The notes under the pieces were generated by a model. That model worked only from the letters and a program-made list of their open reading frames with translations, was not told the origin of the DNA and did not search any database. The position numbers and the translations under genes are program-made. Below, one piece after another: positions 22,025 through 34,196 of a stretch of DNA of 61,772 bases. Position 1 is the stretch's first letter. The number at the start of each line of letters is the position of its first letter. The DNA lies in the NCBI GenBank assembly GCA_027575765.1, contig JANBPT010000176.1, forward strand, positions 1-61,772. Direction: 5' to 3'. The stretch comes from Tieghemiomyces parasiticus. Taxonomy: Eukaryota > Kickxellomycota > Dimargaritomycetes > Dimargaritales > Dimargaritaceae.

Positions 22025-23644
22025 CACGAGGGTATCTGACACGAAATGTGGGTTGGGCTGGAGAGCTAAACTTAACAATTGATCAGCAAGGATGGCTCGT
22101 CACACTACTTTGGAGGAAACAAAAGGTGGGCGTGATAAGGCCGTTTTATCTGAAAAAATATTGGCCAGAGATAGCGAACAATAGGAAGGGGAGGTCGAAG
22201 TGCAAGGGGCGGATCAAGCTGCCAGATGTGGGCCAAGGGTGATTGAATGTGATGGTCAACGGTCTGATGCATCCTGAGTGGGTGAGATCAGGGGAACTAT
22301 ATATGTGCCAAGTTATTACTGACAGGGTCATATTAACTTTCGGCAGACAAATAATGCCAGCGGCGGTTCGTTACTCAGACGGGATGGTGGCGGGTAGAGA
22401 GTGGGGTAGGCGGCACTCTGGTCCGCGGTTCTCATCAGAGTAGCTTGTCATTAAGCGGTTGTGTCAGTTAACCTCGGCTAGAACTCTATCCCAATGTAGA
22501 CGCTAAGTTTTAGCCGGTGAAAGGCATCAGGCCGATTGGACCTGCGACCATTGCATCATTCCCACCAGGCTTGCCTTCATATCTGCAATATACCCTAAAT
22601 GAGCCCTGTCCTGATTCACACGCCAAAATTAACACCAAACCACTGTGTGAAGCTAATAATACGTTACGGTACGGCTGTGCCACCTTATTAGCATTGGCAA
22701 GGTAACATGTGAGCGGGGCAGGAAGATGTGACGATCGGAGAATAGGGAGGCTCCATATCACACCATCGCAGATACGAAATACGTCGTCTTTAGTACGGGT
22801 CGCGGGCAATTCCGCCGATACCCGGGTAATTTTCCCGCAGAGCAGTCCATAGGCCGATAATCCACCAATGGTTAATTAGGTCACCCGATAGGACCCCCTT
22901 GCGTCTCCGAAGTATGATTCCCGACCCGGTCGGCAGGCTGCAGGTGCTGGGATTCAACCCCTCCTCCCGATCTAGAGGGTAAGGGAATCAGGTAGTGCAA
23001 ATAGCACAAGGTCGGCCTGGCTTTAGGCTGTAATGGAGATGGAATGTTGCCTCCCCCCTCACACTCCCCCCCCTGCCGACATAGACCAAGTCATGGGGTC
23101 GCATTGTCTAAAGTCTTGTAAAGGTTTTATCACACTACCTACAACCACGAGCAAAAGGGGCCTTGACGCATACCCAACAGGTACGTTTAAGTATTGTATT
23201 TATTGTTTACATAGGTGTATACAGAAGGGTCCAAGGACCAAGGTGGGTACGGCGAATGAGAATGGGGCTCATTTGAAAGCGAGCGTCGCGGGAACTCGAC
23301 GGAAGATCGCGTTAGAGAGTAGTCTCGGCAGCAAGGTACGCAATAGCACTCCTGCCCAGGGGGGTTGTCTATCGACCGTTACTGGCTAGGTGAGTGGTAA
23401 GTAATAAAGGAAAACTGGGGGTAATAGAGTATTTGCAAAGAACTGTGGGTAAAGAATGGGCGATGGCATATGACGGGTGGGGTCCAAAATAGGGCGGACT
23501 CGGCCGTGCAGATTATAGCGAACCGTGGCAAAATCAGGTGGAGGAGTTAAGTACAGAATTTCCGCCACCGACCACGTTAGCACGAGGACGAGTGAGGAGG
23601 GAGGGGGAAGGAGACCCTCCCCCAGCCACATGGGTCCACCGAAG
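22025..23644. other. Intergenic region upstream of the aminotransferase
   Basis: No gene is supported. A plus-strand frame starting with ATG at 23033 (118 residues) has no domain and ordinary codon use. A TATATATG sequence lies near 22298 on the plus strand. The remainder is AT-richer DNA. Confidence 0.5.
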
Positions 23645-25711
23645 CTAGATTCTCAAGGCAGCCACCGCGGTAGCCATGCCCAAGCCCAGCAGCATGACAA
23701 GAGAGGCCGTGCCAGGGAGGGTGGCGGCCGAGACGTCGTTAAAGTCCGGGACAGCGGTGGGGTTGTAATACACAGTGTTGAGCACGGTGGACCCTGAACG
23801 CGATGAGGTGTAGATCACCATGAGTACCGTGCTAGTACCGTCAAAGGTCGTCAGTGGGGTGATGGTCGGGGAACGAGTGGCAGCGGTACGCGTGCGGGTC
23901 GGGGTGGGACTAACCGGCCGGGTGGACTCTGCGGTAGTGGTGTTATCTACGGTGGTGGGTGACGGAGCTACTGAAGTATCCGACTTGGGCGGGGGAGTGT
24001 TGCTGGTGGTCAGGGAGGGCGGCGGCTGCGTCGTAGACTGGGGCGTCGGGGAGTCTGAGGCGGTAGATGGACTGGACGGTGGCTGGCTGGTAGTAGGGGG
24101 TTGATCAGGCGTGCGGGTACTCGGCTGTTGAGTCGTAGGGGGTTCAGGGGTGGTCTCGGGAGGGTTAGAAATGGTAGAAGGTGGAGGAGGAGTCTCCGTG
24201 GAAGGCGGCTGAGGAGTTTCCGTGGAAGGCGGCTGAGGGTTTTCAGTAGTGGGAGGCTGTGTGGTCTGAGCCGTGGAAGGTGGGGACGGCGGGGGATCCG
24301 AGGTCGAAGGCGGGGACGGCGGGGGATCCGAGGTCGAAGGCGGGGACGGCGGGGGATCCGAGGTCGAAGGCGGGGACGGCGGGGGATCCGAGGTTGAAGG
24401 CGGGGACGGCGGGGGATCCGAGGTCGAAGGCGGGGACGGATAGGAGGTAACAATAGGTGGGGACTGGGCAGATTCAGGTGGGTTAGGCGCCGAAGGAGTG
24501 GTAGGTGAGCGGTTGGGTGGTGGCGAACTAGGAGGTGACACGGGAGGCAAGTTCACACTGTCTGGCGGAGACTCCGAGGCCGGGGTGGAAGGATAACTCG
24601 GCTGCGCGGTGGAAGGAGACAGGGGAGACGGCGGTAGCGAAGTCACCGTTAATGGGGGATCGGTGACCAGGCTCAGACTCCAGTCGGGCGACAGTAGGGT
24701 GAGGCTATCTACCGGGAGATGGGAGGTAGACGGAGGCGATACGGTCGGCACAGCCGTAGGATCCGCTTCCGGGGAAGGGGTGCACCGTAACCCACGGCTA
24801 TTGCAAATGGGCGGCGAACCAACACCATCCGTAGCTAATGTCGCGGACGGGACGGGGGGTGAAGATGTCGGTTGGGGAACCTTTGGGTCGCCACTAATAC
24901 CATTCAGAGACGATGGTTGATGGACCGCTGAGGGAGGGCTGACTACGGGCACTGAGATCGGCACTACTGGTTCGTCCACTGTTGGCGGCGGGGTGGCTGT
25001 GACTGCCCCGGTGTCGCCGCTGCCTCCATTGCTACCTCCTACTGCACCACCACTACTGTCGCTTCCACCTGTTGAGGGCGAGCTGGGGAAAACCACCTCG
25101 CTCACCGGCAAGGGTCGCTCCTTGACATCGCCAGAAATCGCAACCGAGACACCTCCGACCTCTGGAGAAGGAAGTACGCCAACAATAGAATTTCCGCCGC
25201 CATTCGCATTGGGCATTAAGGGGCCATCACTTACTGGTTGACGATCGCCTTCGCTTGTCGCGGCACTCGGCAAAGTGTCCGTGTCATTACGACGGTAGAG
25301 GGCTACCCCGTCACGTAAGACGTCATGGAATCTGCCCACGAGCTGATGGTGGCGGTGATAGTGGCGGCGATCGTCCGCTGGGGTATCCGTGTGTGAATAA
25401 TGTAGGGATGGCCGGCGGATAAATTGGGCGAATAGTGGTGGGATGTTCAGAAACCGCGTCACCGCAGGTGTCGAATTAGATAAGTCAGAAGCCAGAGAAA
25501 TTGGCCGATTGGCCGAAGAAGCACCCGACGATGGAGGTGTAGAACAGGTCGAAAAATCAGCCGAATACTGGGGCGGCGGTCAATGATTAATAGTGTAGAA
25601 GGGCGGAGGGAGACGTGGCCGAGCAGAACGGATTGAGCTATACTTACCCAGAGCGTGACCTCCCAGGGCGGATACGGCCGCTAAAGCGACGACCAGAAAC
25701 ATGCAACGCAT
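23645..25711 (-). CDS. Mucin-like, probably GPI-anchored cell-wall protein
   Basis: The main exon runs from about 25567 to 23645 and is rich in Pro, Ser and Thr, the typical O-glycosylated stalk of fungal wall proteins. The C-terminus has a spacer and a hydrophobic tail (LVMLLGLGMATAVAALRI), as in GPI-anchor signals. Upstream at 25711-25648 a short exon encodes a signal peptide (MRCMFLVVALAAVSALGG) followed by a perfect GTAAGT donor. The best acceptor, GCCCCAG at 25568, opens the main frame as YSADFSTCS. However, the donor leaves phase 1 and the acceptor needs phase 0, so the two do not join as written (see findings). Five 10-residue STSDPPPSPP units lie mid-protein. The role is probably structural or adhesive at the cell surface. 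No enzyme domain is present. Confidence 0.7.
24283..24437 (-). repeat. 30-bp tandem repeat encoding STSDPPPSPP
   Basis: Five nearly identical 30-bp units lie in the mucin gene. On the plus strand each contains a GGATCC core and a GTCGAAGGCGGGGACGGC stretch. One unit has a single C-to-T difference (GGTTGAAGG). Near identity implies recent expansion or gene-conversion homogenisation. Confidence 0.9.
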
Positions 25712-28700
25712 TGGTGAGACGGTCAGCTTGGCGCGAAGGGTGAGGGCGGAGAAGTGAATACAGATAGAGTCGCGGGTAGAAGAACTGTGAACGATTTTAG
25801 ATAATGCAGAGGGTGGCGCTGCCGAAACGTCGGGAATAACGTGACTAAAGAGGGTAGGTCAGTGAATCAATCGGAACCGAAGGCAAGGTCGGTTCGGGAA
25901 GGTTGATGAGAGGATTATAGGTGAGCCAAGAAAAAGGAGGTAATACCAGGGCTGAACTAATGAACGGTGATTAAGGATAATGTTTTTTCAGCGGAGGGGG
26001 GTGCCCATTGGGTTTTATAGTCTTGACCGAGGACACCCAATCCTGGGGCCTAGGGCCGTCAGATACAACCTGACCGATTTTGCTGAAGGAATTCGTGGTA
26101 GGGCGAGAGAGTAGCAAAATGGGAAGATTGTTCGTGATGAAAGGGGCAAAAAAAATGCCACCCCACAGCCTGATGCTTGCCGTCACCGCGGTTTCTATTT
26201 GCGGCTACCTATTAGGGTCCGTGGGTGGAGAGGCAGGGCTTTTTCCCCATCCCCGTTATTCCATCCCTCGGATAGAGCCCATTGTTCAGGGCTATATCCC
26301 ATACGCTGGCTTGCCATCGTTTCTGTCGCTGACATACCGCCTTAAGTTCTCACACTTGGTTTCGGATGTCTTGGCCCAAACAATACGTAGTCACGATAGG
26401 TCGGAATGAAGACCCCTGTTTATTCTTCTCCCCTACCCATTGCCAGTGTCGGCCGGTACGTATTCCCGCAGGGGTGTCGGGTTGTCGTCCTTCAACTGCC
26501 CGCCTTAAACCCTTTCCCGCTAGATAGGCCGCGCTGGCCGCATAAGGACCCAATACGAATAATGCCTATTCGTTAATCAGCACCGGCTAGCTTTAACCGT
26601 CCTGCAGATTGGAGAGGTCTGCGGCATATGTCCGCAACTGATAAACAAGCTGCCAGTAACCACCGTGTTACATGCCCCCTCCCTTACCACTATGCGGCCA
26701 TAGAGCTGGTGTACCCGCTTCTCGCATCACCTACCCCGTTCAGCGGGTCCGCCCGGGCCCACCGCAACCGCCCACTAGCTGCCCTACCTATCGGCGATAT
26801 TCTAAATAAAAGATATACGTGGTACGCAGCAAGTAGCAATTTGCAGTCGTCTTAATTAAAGCTCACATACACTTGTGCGAACGCCGCGGGCCTGTGAAGA
26901 CGGCCGACCACTACTGCGGAGGTTGGTTATGCCAACTTGTCAACCCCTGGGATAATCTTATATTTCACTATCCCTACGTGGAAAGCGTGGAACCCCATTT
27001 CTCTCGGCCAGGCTACTACCTGACGTGGCCGCTCGGGCCGACTTTAGATTAGTATCACCATCCTGCGCCTTTAAAAAATGAGTTGATGTGGGTTGAATCA
27101 ATCACAGGCGTCGACCCTCCTCTATCCCCGCGGCGGCTGCGCCCCTGGTAATAGATGCGCAACAAATATGCAATGCTGAGGCCTTTCGCATCCACTGGAT
27201 TCAAAAAAAAAACTGTTTGTTCAGGTTTAGAAGATGGGGCATTAATCCTGATTGTTCGCCCCCGCAGCCGAGCTGACAATGGGATTCATCATGCGGAAGC
27301 GGGTGAGGGTCTGATATCGCAAACGACCTCCGGCCAGACATGGTTGTACCCTTTGGTTAAACACATGGCATAGCAGTAAGGCGTTACCGATACGATCTTG
27401 ACTCGCCAATGGGACTCTTCGGTAGTGAATGGTGGTAACTGCGAGCGTACACCTATTATATTACGGTGTCCTTATTAGAGGGAAAGCCTGAGGGTGACAC
27501 GATCCTATACAATGCTCTTGATTGTTCGTTACGGTATCTCTCTTCTAGGTAAGTCGTGATAGATATTGATACAACCTGGGCTACGCTCGTTTACCAATTT
27601 CTACAAAGTGCCCCAGCCGTCTGCGAACAGCACCTGGTCGGCAAGCACACACAGGTGAAGGCTGAGTTTCGCCACGTTGGCTTATTACCGTCGAGCTTTA
27701 ATGGGATAATATGATGACAATATAGGTGACAAGCTCTTTAGACTCACGTTAATAATGGCCCTGAGACGTTGTATAGAGCAATATCCTCGAGGGGCCTCCT
27801 CTTCCCTGCATTCTGGTCAATTTTTTCGGACAACTGACGCTATAATATGCTTCGGTAGTTGAAGAATACCTCGTAGAAATTGCGTTTAAAAAGCCATTGA
27901 CCTTTTCTTTACAAGGCCTGTAATCTTGCCGTTGACTGCTCAGGTCGTTCCAGGGAACACCTTGTTGGGAGGACCGTACCTAGGTTGAGGGCCATGTAAG
28001 GGTGTGATTAACGATTAGAATTGTGAGGAGAAAAAGGCCACCCAGGGGGTTGAAAACCCCTTCGGTATGGACCAGGGGTTAAAGTTTAGGGCTCGGCCAA
28101 TTCCTAATATAGACATCATCGGGCCGCATGGGACGAAGTCCCTTCCTATCTCCGAAGGTACGGAAAGCGAGGATTGGATCGTCCTTGGTTTATTCCTTCT
28201 CATCCAACAGAATACGACAGCGATCTACGCTCATCACTTTTTGGTGGACTAGTACGGATGAGTCAGGGACCGAGTCGACTTCAATGTGGTCATTGCGGTG
28301 GATGACCAGTCTGCAGCGACCAAGGACGTCGACGTATATGGTGAACGAAAGACGGCGTGACCGCCCGTCCAATATCAGCACCTATTGACCAGGCCGTGGC
28401 GGCTGTGATGGGCACAGCGGGAGAAGGAAATCGAAAGTTGCCAAAGCTATAATTAAGATGACCACGGGTCAGCAGAGGGCCGACGTCTCGCGGCCCCCTG
28501 GTGGCCGTGGAACGGAAGGCAGGTCCTGAGTCTAGCGCGGCCAGGGTCGTCAGGGGAGACGGGGTACGTCAGGGTCCTTCCGAATAGCTGCCATCGGAGC
28601 AGGAAAAATACGCATGACAAACAGCTCGATGCTTTCCTTCCGCGCTCCATATTAGGCGAATAAATGGCCTTTTACTTCATCCCTCCTCCGTGGTAACGAG

Positions 28701-29715
28701 CCAGCCATTTTTTGGACACGGTCCAAGATCAAGACATGGGTGTTCATAAGAAAGTGAGATAGGCAGCGTATGTATGTATGGTTGCGTCAGATAAGACCGG
28801 GAGATACGACTTAAAAGTCGGTAGGTCCCGAGCCTTGGATTAAGGACTGAGTCACCCAACGGCTCGCGGCTGGGTATTATTGGTGTACATTCCCCTCCCT
28901 TCCACCAGAATTTATTACTGGCGAAGGCCTGCATGGTAATATGTCAATACTGGGGGAGAATAGTTTCGATTGGGCCACAATTGCGCTGTGCGCTTGGTCC
29001 TGTATAGATATCAGGGAAGAGGTCAAGGTGTGCTCTGCTCCGACTGCGCGTTTCCTGCAGGGTCTGGATTCCTTTCTTACTCAATTGTGCCTGAGTGAGG
29101 GCAGAAGATGCTAGTGAATAAGAAGACGAATCAAAAAGAACAGAACAGCGGCTATGAGGGTGAACTCCAGCGGATCATGAATATGAGAAAACGAACTCCG
29201 ATGAAGAAGGTGGTAAATATGAGGGAGAGCAAAGGAGAGGGGGATGTGTGGTCGTCGGGTGATCCCGCTGCCTGTCCTCCTTACTCGGAAAGTCGAATGA
29301 TCTCTCTGTGGGAGCCCGAGTGACTCCCTTGGAGCCGGGGTCTCTCCTGGGTGTGGGGTAGCCGGAGGGAGGGGGTATGAAAGGTGAGAAGCTACCCTCC
29401 CACCACAATATTTAAGAAGTAGTATTCGTCTCCATCATTTCACTTATCAATACCTTACACTCACCGTCCCTATTCATAGTTACTCTCACGGTAATTGCCC
29501 CTGGTTATTTCGTGATCCCATCCCGATTACCTGTCCTTGCTTCGTCACGCCTTTAATTATTCTTACTCCTTGCTCGGTCACTTCATGCTGTTGAACACAT
29601 CATCTAGTTTTCGGGCTACAATTCAACCCCTAGTCTAGCGCAGCACTGCTTCCCTACTCATTTTCCAGGCCTCGGATATAACCGTTTACCGACTCCGCCT
29701 CCGACAAAATTCATC
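25712..29715. other. 4-kb gene-poor region with degraded coding-like frames
   Basis: No intact gene is supported. The minus strand at about 28190-28560 has two overlapping frames with coding-like third positions (one with ALDSG, one with VLILDGRSRRLSF) and could be a broken retroelement protease region (see findings). A donor-like TAGGTAAGTC at 27546-27555 (+) connects to nothing. The right end is C/T-rich and includes a TATTTAAG element near 29408 for the GH16 gene. Confidence 0.5.
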
Positions 29716-30771
29716 ATGCGACAGCGCTTCAGCTTGACCGCTCTCTCGCTTGTGTTGGTCACCTCGCTCCATCCAAACTCAGCTGCGGCTGATGACGCGG
29801 GTCAGGTACCGGTTCCAACGCCACGCAACATCCCCCCGCCCACGGTCTTCCGCACCAAGCCGATTTATTACAACATGGCTAGTGCCACCCTCCAAGACTT
29901 GGAGAACGACTTTACTATCGAGTGTAAAAATCAGACCTCCATTTCAAACGGTACCATCAAGCTGGGGGCGACCCAGTACTGCTGGTTCCCCGGGCTTATC
30001 TACAAGCACAACGATATCTGGTACGGCCGGACCAATGTGACTATGCGTATGACCGCCAATTCCGGACTTGCCACAGCATTCGCCGTAAGTACCCAATACA
30101 TCACCCAGATAACAACGCTTGAAAGGTGCTGCACTCTCTCCTCTCCAGCGAGGTAAGCTGTGTCATCAGTACCAGGTTGCGTAGTGGCTCTGACTAACTC
30201 CACGCTACTTGCCGACCATTATAATCTTCACCGCCTCCTCCCCATCTTTTTGTCCACCATCTTACAGCGCGGTAACGAAAAAGGCGACGAAATCGACTAC
30301 GAATGGGTTGGTAAGAACACCACAACTGTCCAATCGACCTTCTTCAACATGGGCATCCACCCGCCGGAACGCAAACATTCTGTTTTCTCTCCGGCCTCGC
30401 CGGACAAGCCGGATCTCTCCAAGACCTTCCACACCTACACCATCGACTATAAGATGGACATTATCGAATGGTATATAAATGGTAAGCGTGTAGACGCCTG
30501 GGCCAACGACGGGAAACCCGGTCGGTACCCCACCAACGCCCGTGAACTGAAAATCAACGTGTGGAATGCTGGATCGCTCTACCCCAGGTGGGCCGGGAAA
30601 ACCGATTGGACCAAGAAGCCTCTCGGTGAGGCTGAAATTAGTGCCCTGTCATTCGAGCCGTATATTTACGAGGGCCAGAATACTGCCCCAGTCCCCAGCA
30701 GTGCTCCGGTTCCTAAGATCTTACCGGCCGTCACTTCGTATGTCTCGCCTTCAGCCCCGACTAACGCCTGA
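29716..30771 (+). CDS. GH16 Crh-like wall transglycosylase, secreted (two exons)
   Basis: Model: exons 29716-30084 and 30268-30771, giving 290 residues. The donor GTAAGT is phase 0. The acceptor CTTACAG joins TAFA to RGNEKGDEIDYEWVG, restoring the GH16 fold across the 183-bp intron. The signal peptide is residues 1-25 (LTALSLVLVTSLHPNSAAA). The active site ExDxE is Glu131-Asp133-Glu135, with Glu131 the expected nucleophile and Glu135 the acid/base. Later Crh-like landmarks are FHTYTIDYKMDIIEWYINGK and LKINVWNAGSLYPRWAG. Crh enzymes link chitin to beta-glucan in the wall. The tail is a short Pro/Ser/Ala segment ending PSAPTNA with no hydrophobic anchor, so the protein is probably soluble or wall-bound. 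It is a diverged neighbour of the GH16 gene at 33081. Confidence 0.88.
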
Positions 30772-33080
30772 AGGACTTCGATGTCCTAATTTTACCATAC
30801 TCGATCCGTTTTCATTGCATACGGAGCCTTAGTCCGAGGCTGGCTTGACTGTATCTTATTCAACGTGACACCTGCCCCCTTCGTTTCTTCCATTTCGATG
30901 GTATAATGCTTCCCTAGTCGAACTGTACATTATACTTCCTTATAGTCCCGTATAAATACGTTTCGCTACGAAAATATAATACTATGGGTTTTAAAATTTT
31001 TAGGTCGGCAGTGCGGCAGCAATGCCATGGATTCCCTTGATTAGCTAGCTGAGGTAGACTTTTGCCTAGGGGCGGGCGGATAGGCCCGATTGGGCCTCTC
31101 CCCGTCGTTCTATCGAGCTTTTCTTATATAAAAGTTCACGAGGTAACGCCGTCTATCGCGCACTTGGAGGGAGCAAGACTGGCCTACCACTTTATAACGA
31201 CACTAGCCCAAGCCGGTTAGGCGCTAGGCTAGTGTGGATTCCGGCTGACCATACTAAACTTCTACCGGGGCGATACGAGGTGACGGGAAACCATCCCAGG
31301 ATGGCCGATTGGTTGGCCTCGTTGATATACTTACATAGTAATCATAAGTCGGCTCGTTGAAAGGGGAAAGATCCCTGCGGATGCAGTAGCACCTTTTCTA
31401 TCATGTCTACATCGGTTCAAAAATCGGTACAGAGAACTACTCGTTTGCCAACTGCATCTATATATAAATAGAGCGAGGCACACATTACTATTAAGTCTCT
31501 CCGCGCAGCAATAGCCAAACCGGACGATTGGCATCGCTGTCATTGGTTTCCAGGTGGCTCAGCCGCGGTTACGATACCTATCCCATACAATTAAAAAATA
31601 TTACTGTGGTGAAATAGAGAGAGGCTGGAAGGGATAGAGATGAAACAAAAAAAATACAGTTGACGCGGATGTGGCTTAGGGAAGCCAGTGAGAGGAAAAT
31701 GGAAGTAAACGGATGGTTTGGGAATACGCCACATCGAGACTACGGCCACCACATAATGTAAAAGGTGGCGTCAAAGGGTTGGGTAACTGTCAAGCTGCCG
31801 TTGCACATCAAGGCATAACCGTAGCCACTAGCCGTGTTCCCAGAGGCTAACTTGGAAATATACAGAACAAACAGGTCTTTGTGACCGCTAGGTAGATGCG
31901 GCGAGTAAAGGTCACGATTTAGACCTACCTGGTCAATAAGATGGTCAAAAGCGTAATAGTAGCATCACTGCTGACACCCAAATGGTCGACAAAATAGCGA
32001 ATGAAGAGTAAGCTGAAGAGTCGGTGCGAAGTGAGAGGGAAAAAAATAAATATCCGGCAGTAACAGATAAAGGAGACTATGGACGGTTACACGGCAGAAT
32101 TTTATTTGTGTATCCCGATTGTAAGACCCTGGCGGGCTCTATACAGCACCATGCGGCCGGCAATACCCTCAGCCACTTTTCATTCTGTATTCCCTCGCCC
32201 GTCCGCTGCCTTATTCTATGGGCCTGAGGGCAAGGGAAGCATGATGATGGCCGTACTTTTACAGCATCCTCTGGGATATGTGTGGTAAGCACTGTGAATG
32301 GCCCACTGTACACGTCTGTTCCTAGTAGCTCTAACGTCAGGCGCCAGTGCCTGCCCAATGAGTGGCCCACCGCGGCTTAGAAAGGGCGTCGGTTGGGATA
32401 AACGTGCGTCGGCAAAGTTACACCGGCCGTTGAGGTGGACCAGCAAAACGGTCATGGCTTGTCCCTCCTTACCCTTTTCGTTATTTTTGGACCTGAGGTT
32501 AATGACGATACCTTTGGGTCGGTGTGGCAAAAATCAGCCACACGTTACGGGTTGGTGGCGCCATGAACTTAGGATGGGCTAGTCGGCCACGGACTAGGAG
32601 CGCCGATCCTGTTGTATTATGATGTATTACTTACCTCTGTTTAGGCCTGCCGTGCACACTCTCCTCTTCCTGCTAAAAACAGTGACGGTTACATTACGAG
32701 CTCGGCCAGCCGAGGATATATAATACCGGGTGACCGCCACCAACCACTGTGTTCCTTGCTTCATATCCATCGTATCGCCCACAGCCTTCTCCCTACCTCT
32801 ACCACCATCTGGCTATCCATACCGCCCCTTAGATGATCACTTGCCCAGCCTTCACAATCAGCAGTCACATCGAAGTGTAATACATCGCCTTTATTTTATT
32901 CACTTGATTATTTTATACCATAACCGCCGGTGTCTTTTCGAGTGACATTCTCTACCGGTCGACCCACGCTAGTCATCGGGGCGTTTTCTTTCTACTGTTA
33001 ATCATTATCCTAAAGCCGAATCTCTATCTTTTACCTCCGCCCACAAAGTTGTCCGTGCTTCACACCTACACATCGCCACC
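30772..33080. other. Intergenic region between the two GH16 genes
   Basis: No gene model is secure. The minus strand at about 32070-32720 has coding-like fragments. There is a donor CAGAGGTAAGTAAT near 32631 and two overlapping frames, one starting MTVLLVHLNGRCNFADARL and one containing LTLELLGTDVYSGPF. They do not resolve into one protein. A TATATAAT element at about 32715 (+) may serve the gene at 33081. The last 300 bp is a C/T-rich leader. Confidence 0.45.
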
Positions 33081-34196
33081 ATGGTAAACCCCACTGCCTT
33101 CTTAGTTGGCCTCAGCCTGGTGCTCAGTACGTTACAGACGACAGTACGCGGCGACCGGCCCCCACCGGACGCGCTACCTGACGGTCCCATGGTTCCCGTA
33201 CCTGCCTTTATGTGGCCGGGCGTCGAAGAATCCGTGGCAGGCCTCCTGGGGGAGGACAGCGAGCTGATCGGAGCGGACTTGACGACGATGGACCCGCTCA
33301 ACTCGGAGTCAACCAAGATCCGCATGTCCAACTACGACCCGAACCCCGAGTGTCGTGAGATGCACTATGACTTCACTTCGTCCGAAGACCTTTCCGCCTT
33401 CCGGATTGAGAGCTGCGCCCAGAACGTCCAGGTCACTAATGGCGCCCTCGCCATGCGCCTCACGCCGGACTGTAAGGCTGTCACCCTCGCCTACCGTGTC
33501 CTCTACACCGAGGGCCGCATGACCTTCCGCGTCAAAGCTCCCAACGCCAACGGCACTGTCACGTGTCTGATTGGGATGGGCACCCAGATCACCGACGAGT
33601 ACGATATCGAGATTGTCGGGTCGGACCTGAGCAAGGTTCAAACCATGATGTGGAGTAACGGTAACCGTATTCCGGGTTACGAAAAGTCCCAGAACGTCGA
33701 TGTGCCTAACGGCGATGCGTCCCGCGACTTCATTGAGTACGCCATCGAGCACACCCGCGACTACATCGCTTGGTTTATGGACGGCCAGATTATCCGGACT
33801 ATCAGCGTGGACCAGGTGCCCATCCTGCCCGTTTACGGTAACGAAGTGAAGTTAGGTTTGTGGGACGGTAGCGACTTTCCCTTCTGGGCTGGAACCTTGG
33901 ACCACAGTCGGAACCGGGACGTCTCCGCCTACGTGGACTCCATCACCATCACGCCGTTCGGCGACTGCCGGGTGCGGACCGATGCCGAGTATCTGTTCGA
34001 TTCCAAGCGGCCCAAGGTGTACAACGGCACTTTGGTCGACCCCAAGCAGCCCATCATCAACAGTTATACTGGCGTAGCTGGAGTGTCTCATGGCAGCGCC
34101 TCCTCTCTCTCGCGGCCAATAGGATGGTCCATTACCTCCGTGGTGTCCCTGGGGGCCATCGGTACCGTTTCCGCTATATTATCCCACCTGCTCTAG
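33081..34196 (+). CDS. GH16 Crh-like protein, probably GPI-anchored
   Basis: Single-exon protein of 371 residues with a strong start context (GCCACCATGG). The signal peptide is about residues 1-24. An extra ~60-residue N-terminal segment, rich in Pro and acidic residues, precedes the catalytic domain. Crh-like features follow: a Cys pair (CREMHYDF, CAQNV), then the active site TDEYDIEIVG with Glu173, Asp175 and Glu177. Next come KVQTMMWSNGN, YIAWFMDGQIIRTI, and VKLGLWDGSDFPFWAGT. Tyr replaces the usual Ile between the first Glu and Asp, but the three acidic residues are kept. The last ~25 residues are Ser/Gly then hydrophobic (TSVVSLGAIGTVSAILSHLL), fitting a GPI signal. It probably remodels wall glucan/chitin links. 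Unlike its neighbour at 29716 it has no intron. Confidence 0.88.
   Translation: MVNPTAFLVGLSLVLSTLQTTVRGDRPPPDALPDGPMVPVPAFMWPGVEESVAGLLGEDSELIGADLTTMDPLNSESTKIRMSNYDPNPECREMHYDFTSSEDLSAFRIESCAQNVQVTNGALAMRLTPDCKAVTLAYRVLYTEGRMTFRVKAPNANGTVTCLIGMGTQITDEYDIEIVGSDLSKVQTMMWSNGNRIPGYEKSQNVDVPNGDASRDFIEYAIEHTRDYIAWFMDGQIIRTISVDQVPILPVYGNEVKLGLWDGSDFPFWAGTLDHSRNRDVSAYVDSITITPFGDCRVRTDAEYLFDSKRPKVYNGTLVDPKQPIINSYTGVAGVSHGSASSLSRPIGWSITSVVSLGAIGTVSAILSHLL

Noticed and set aside
24010..24453. Arg/Pro-rich and Gly/Arg-rich frames on both strands
   Set aside because: They are shadows of the 30-bp mucin repeat in other frames.
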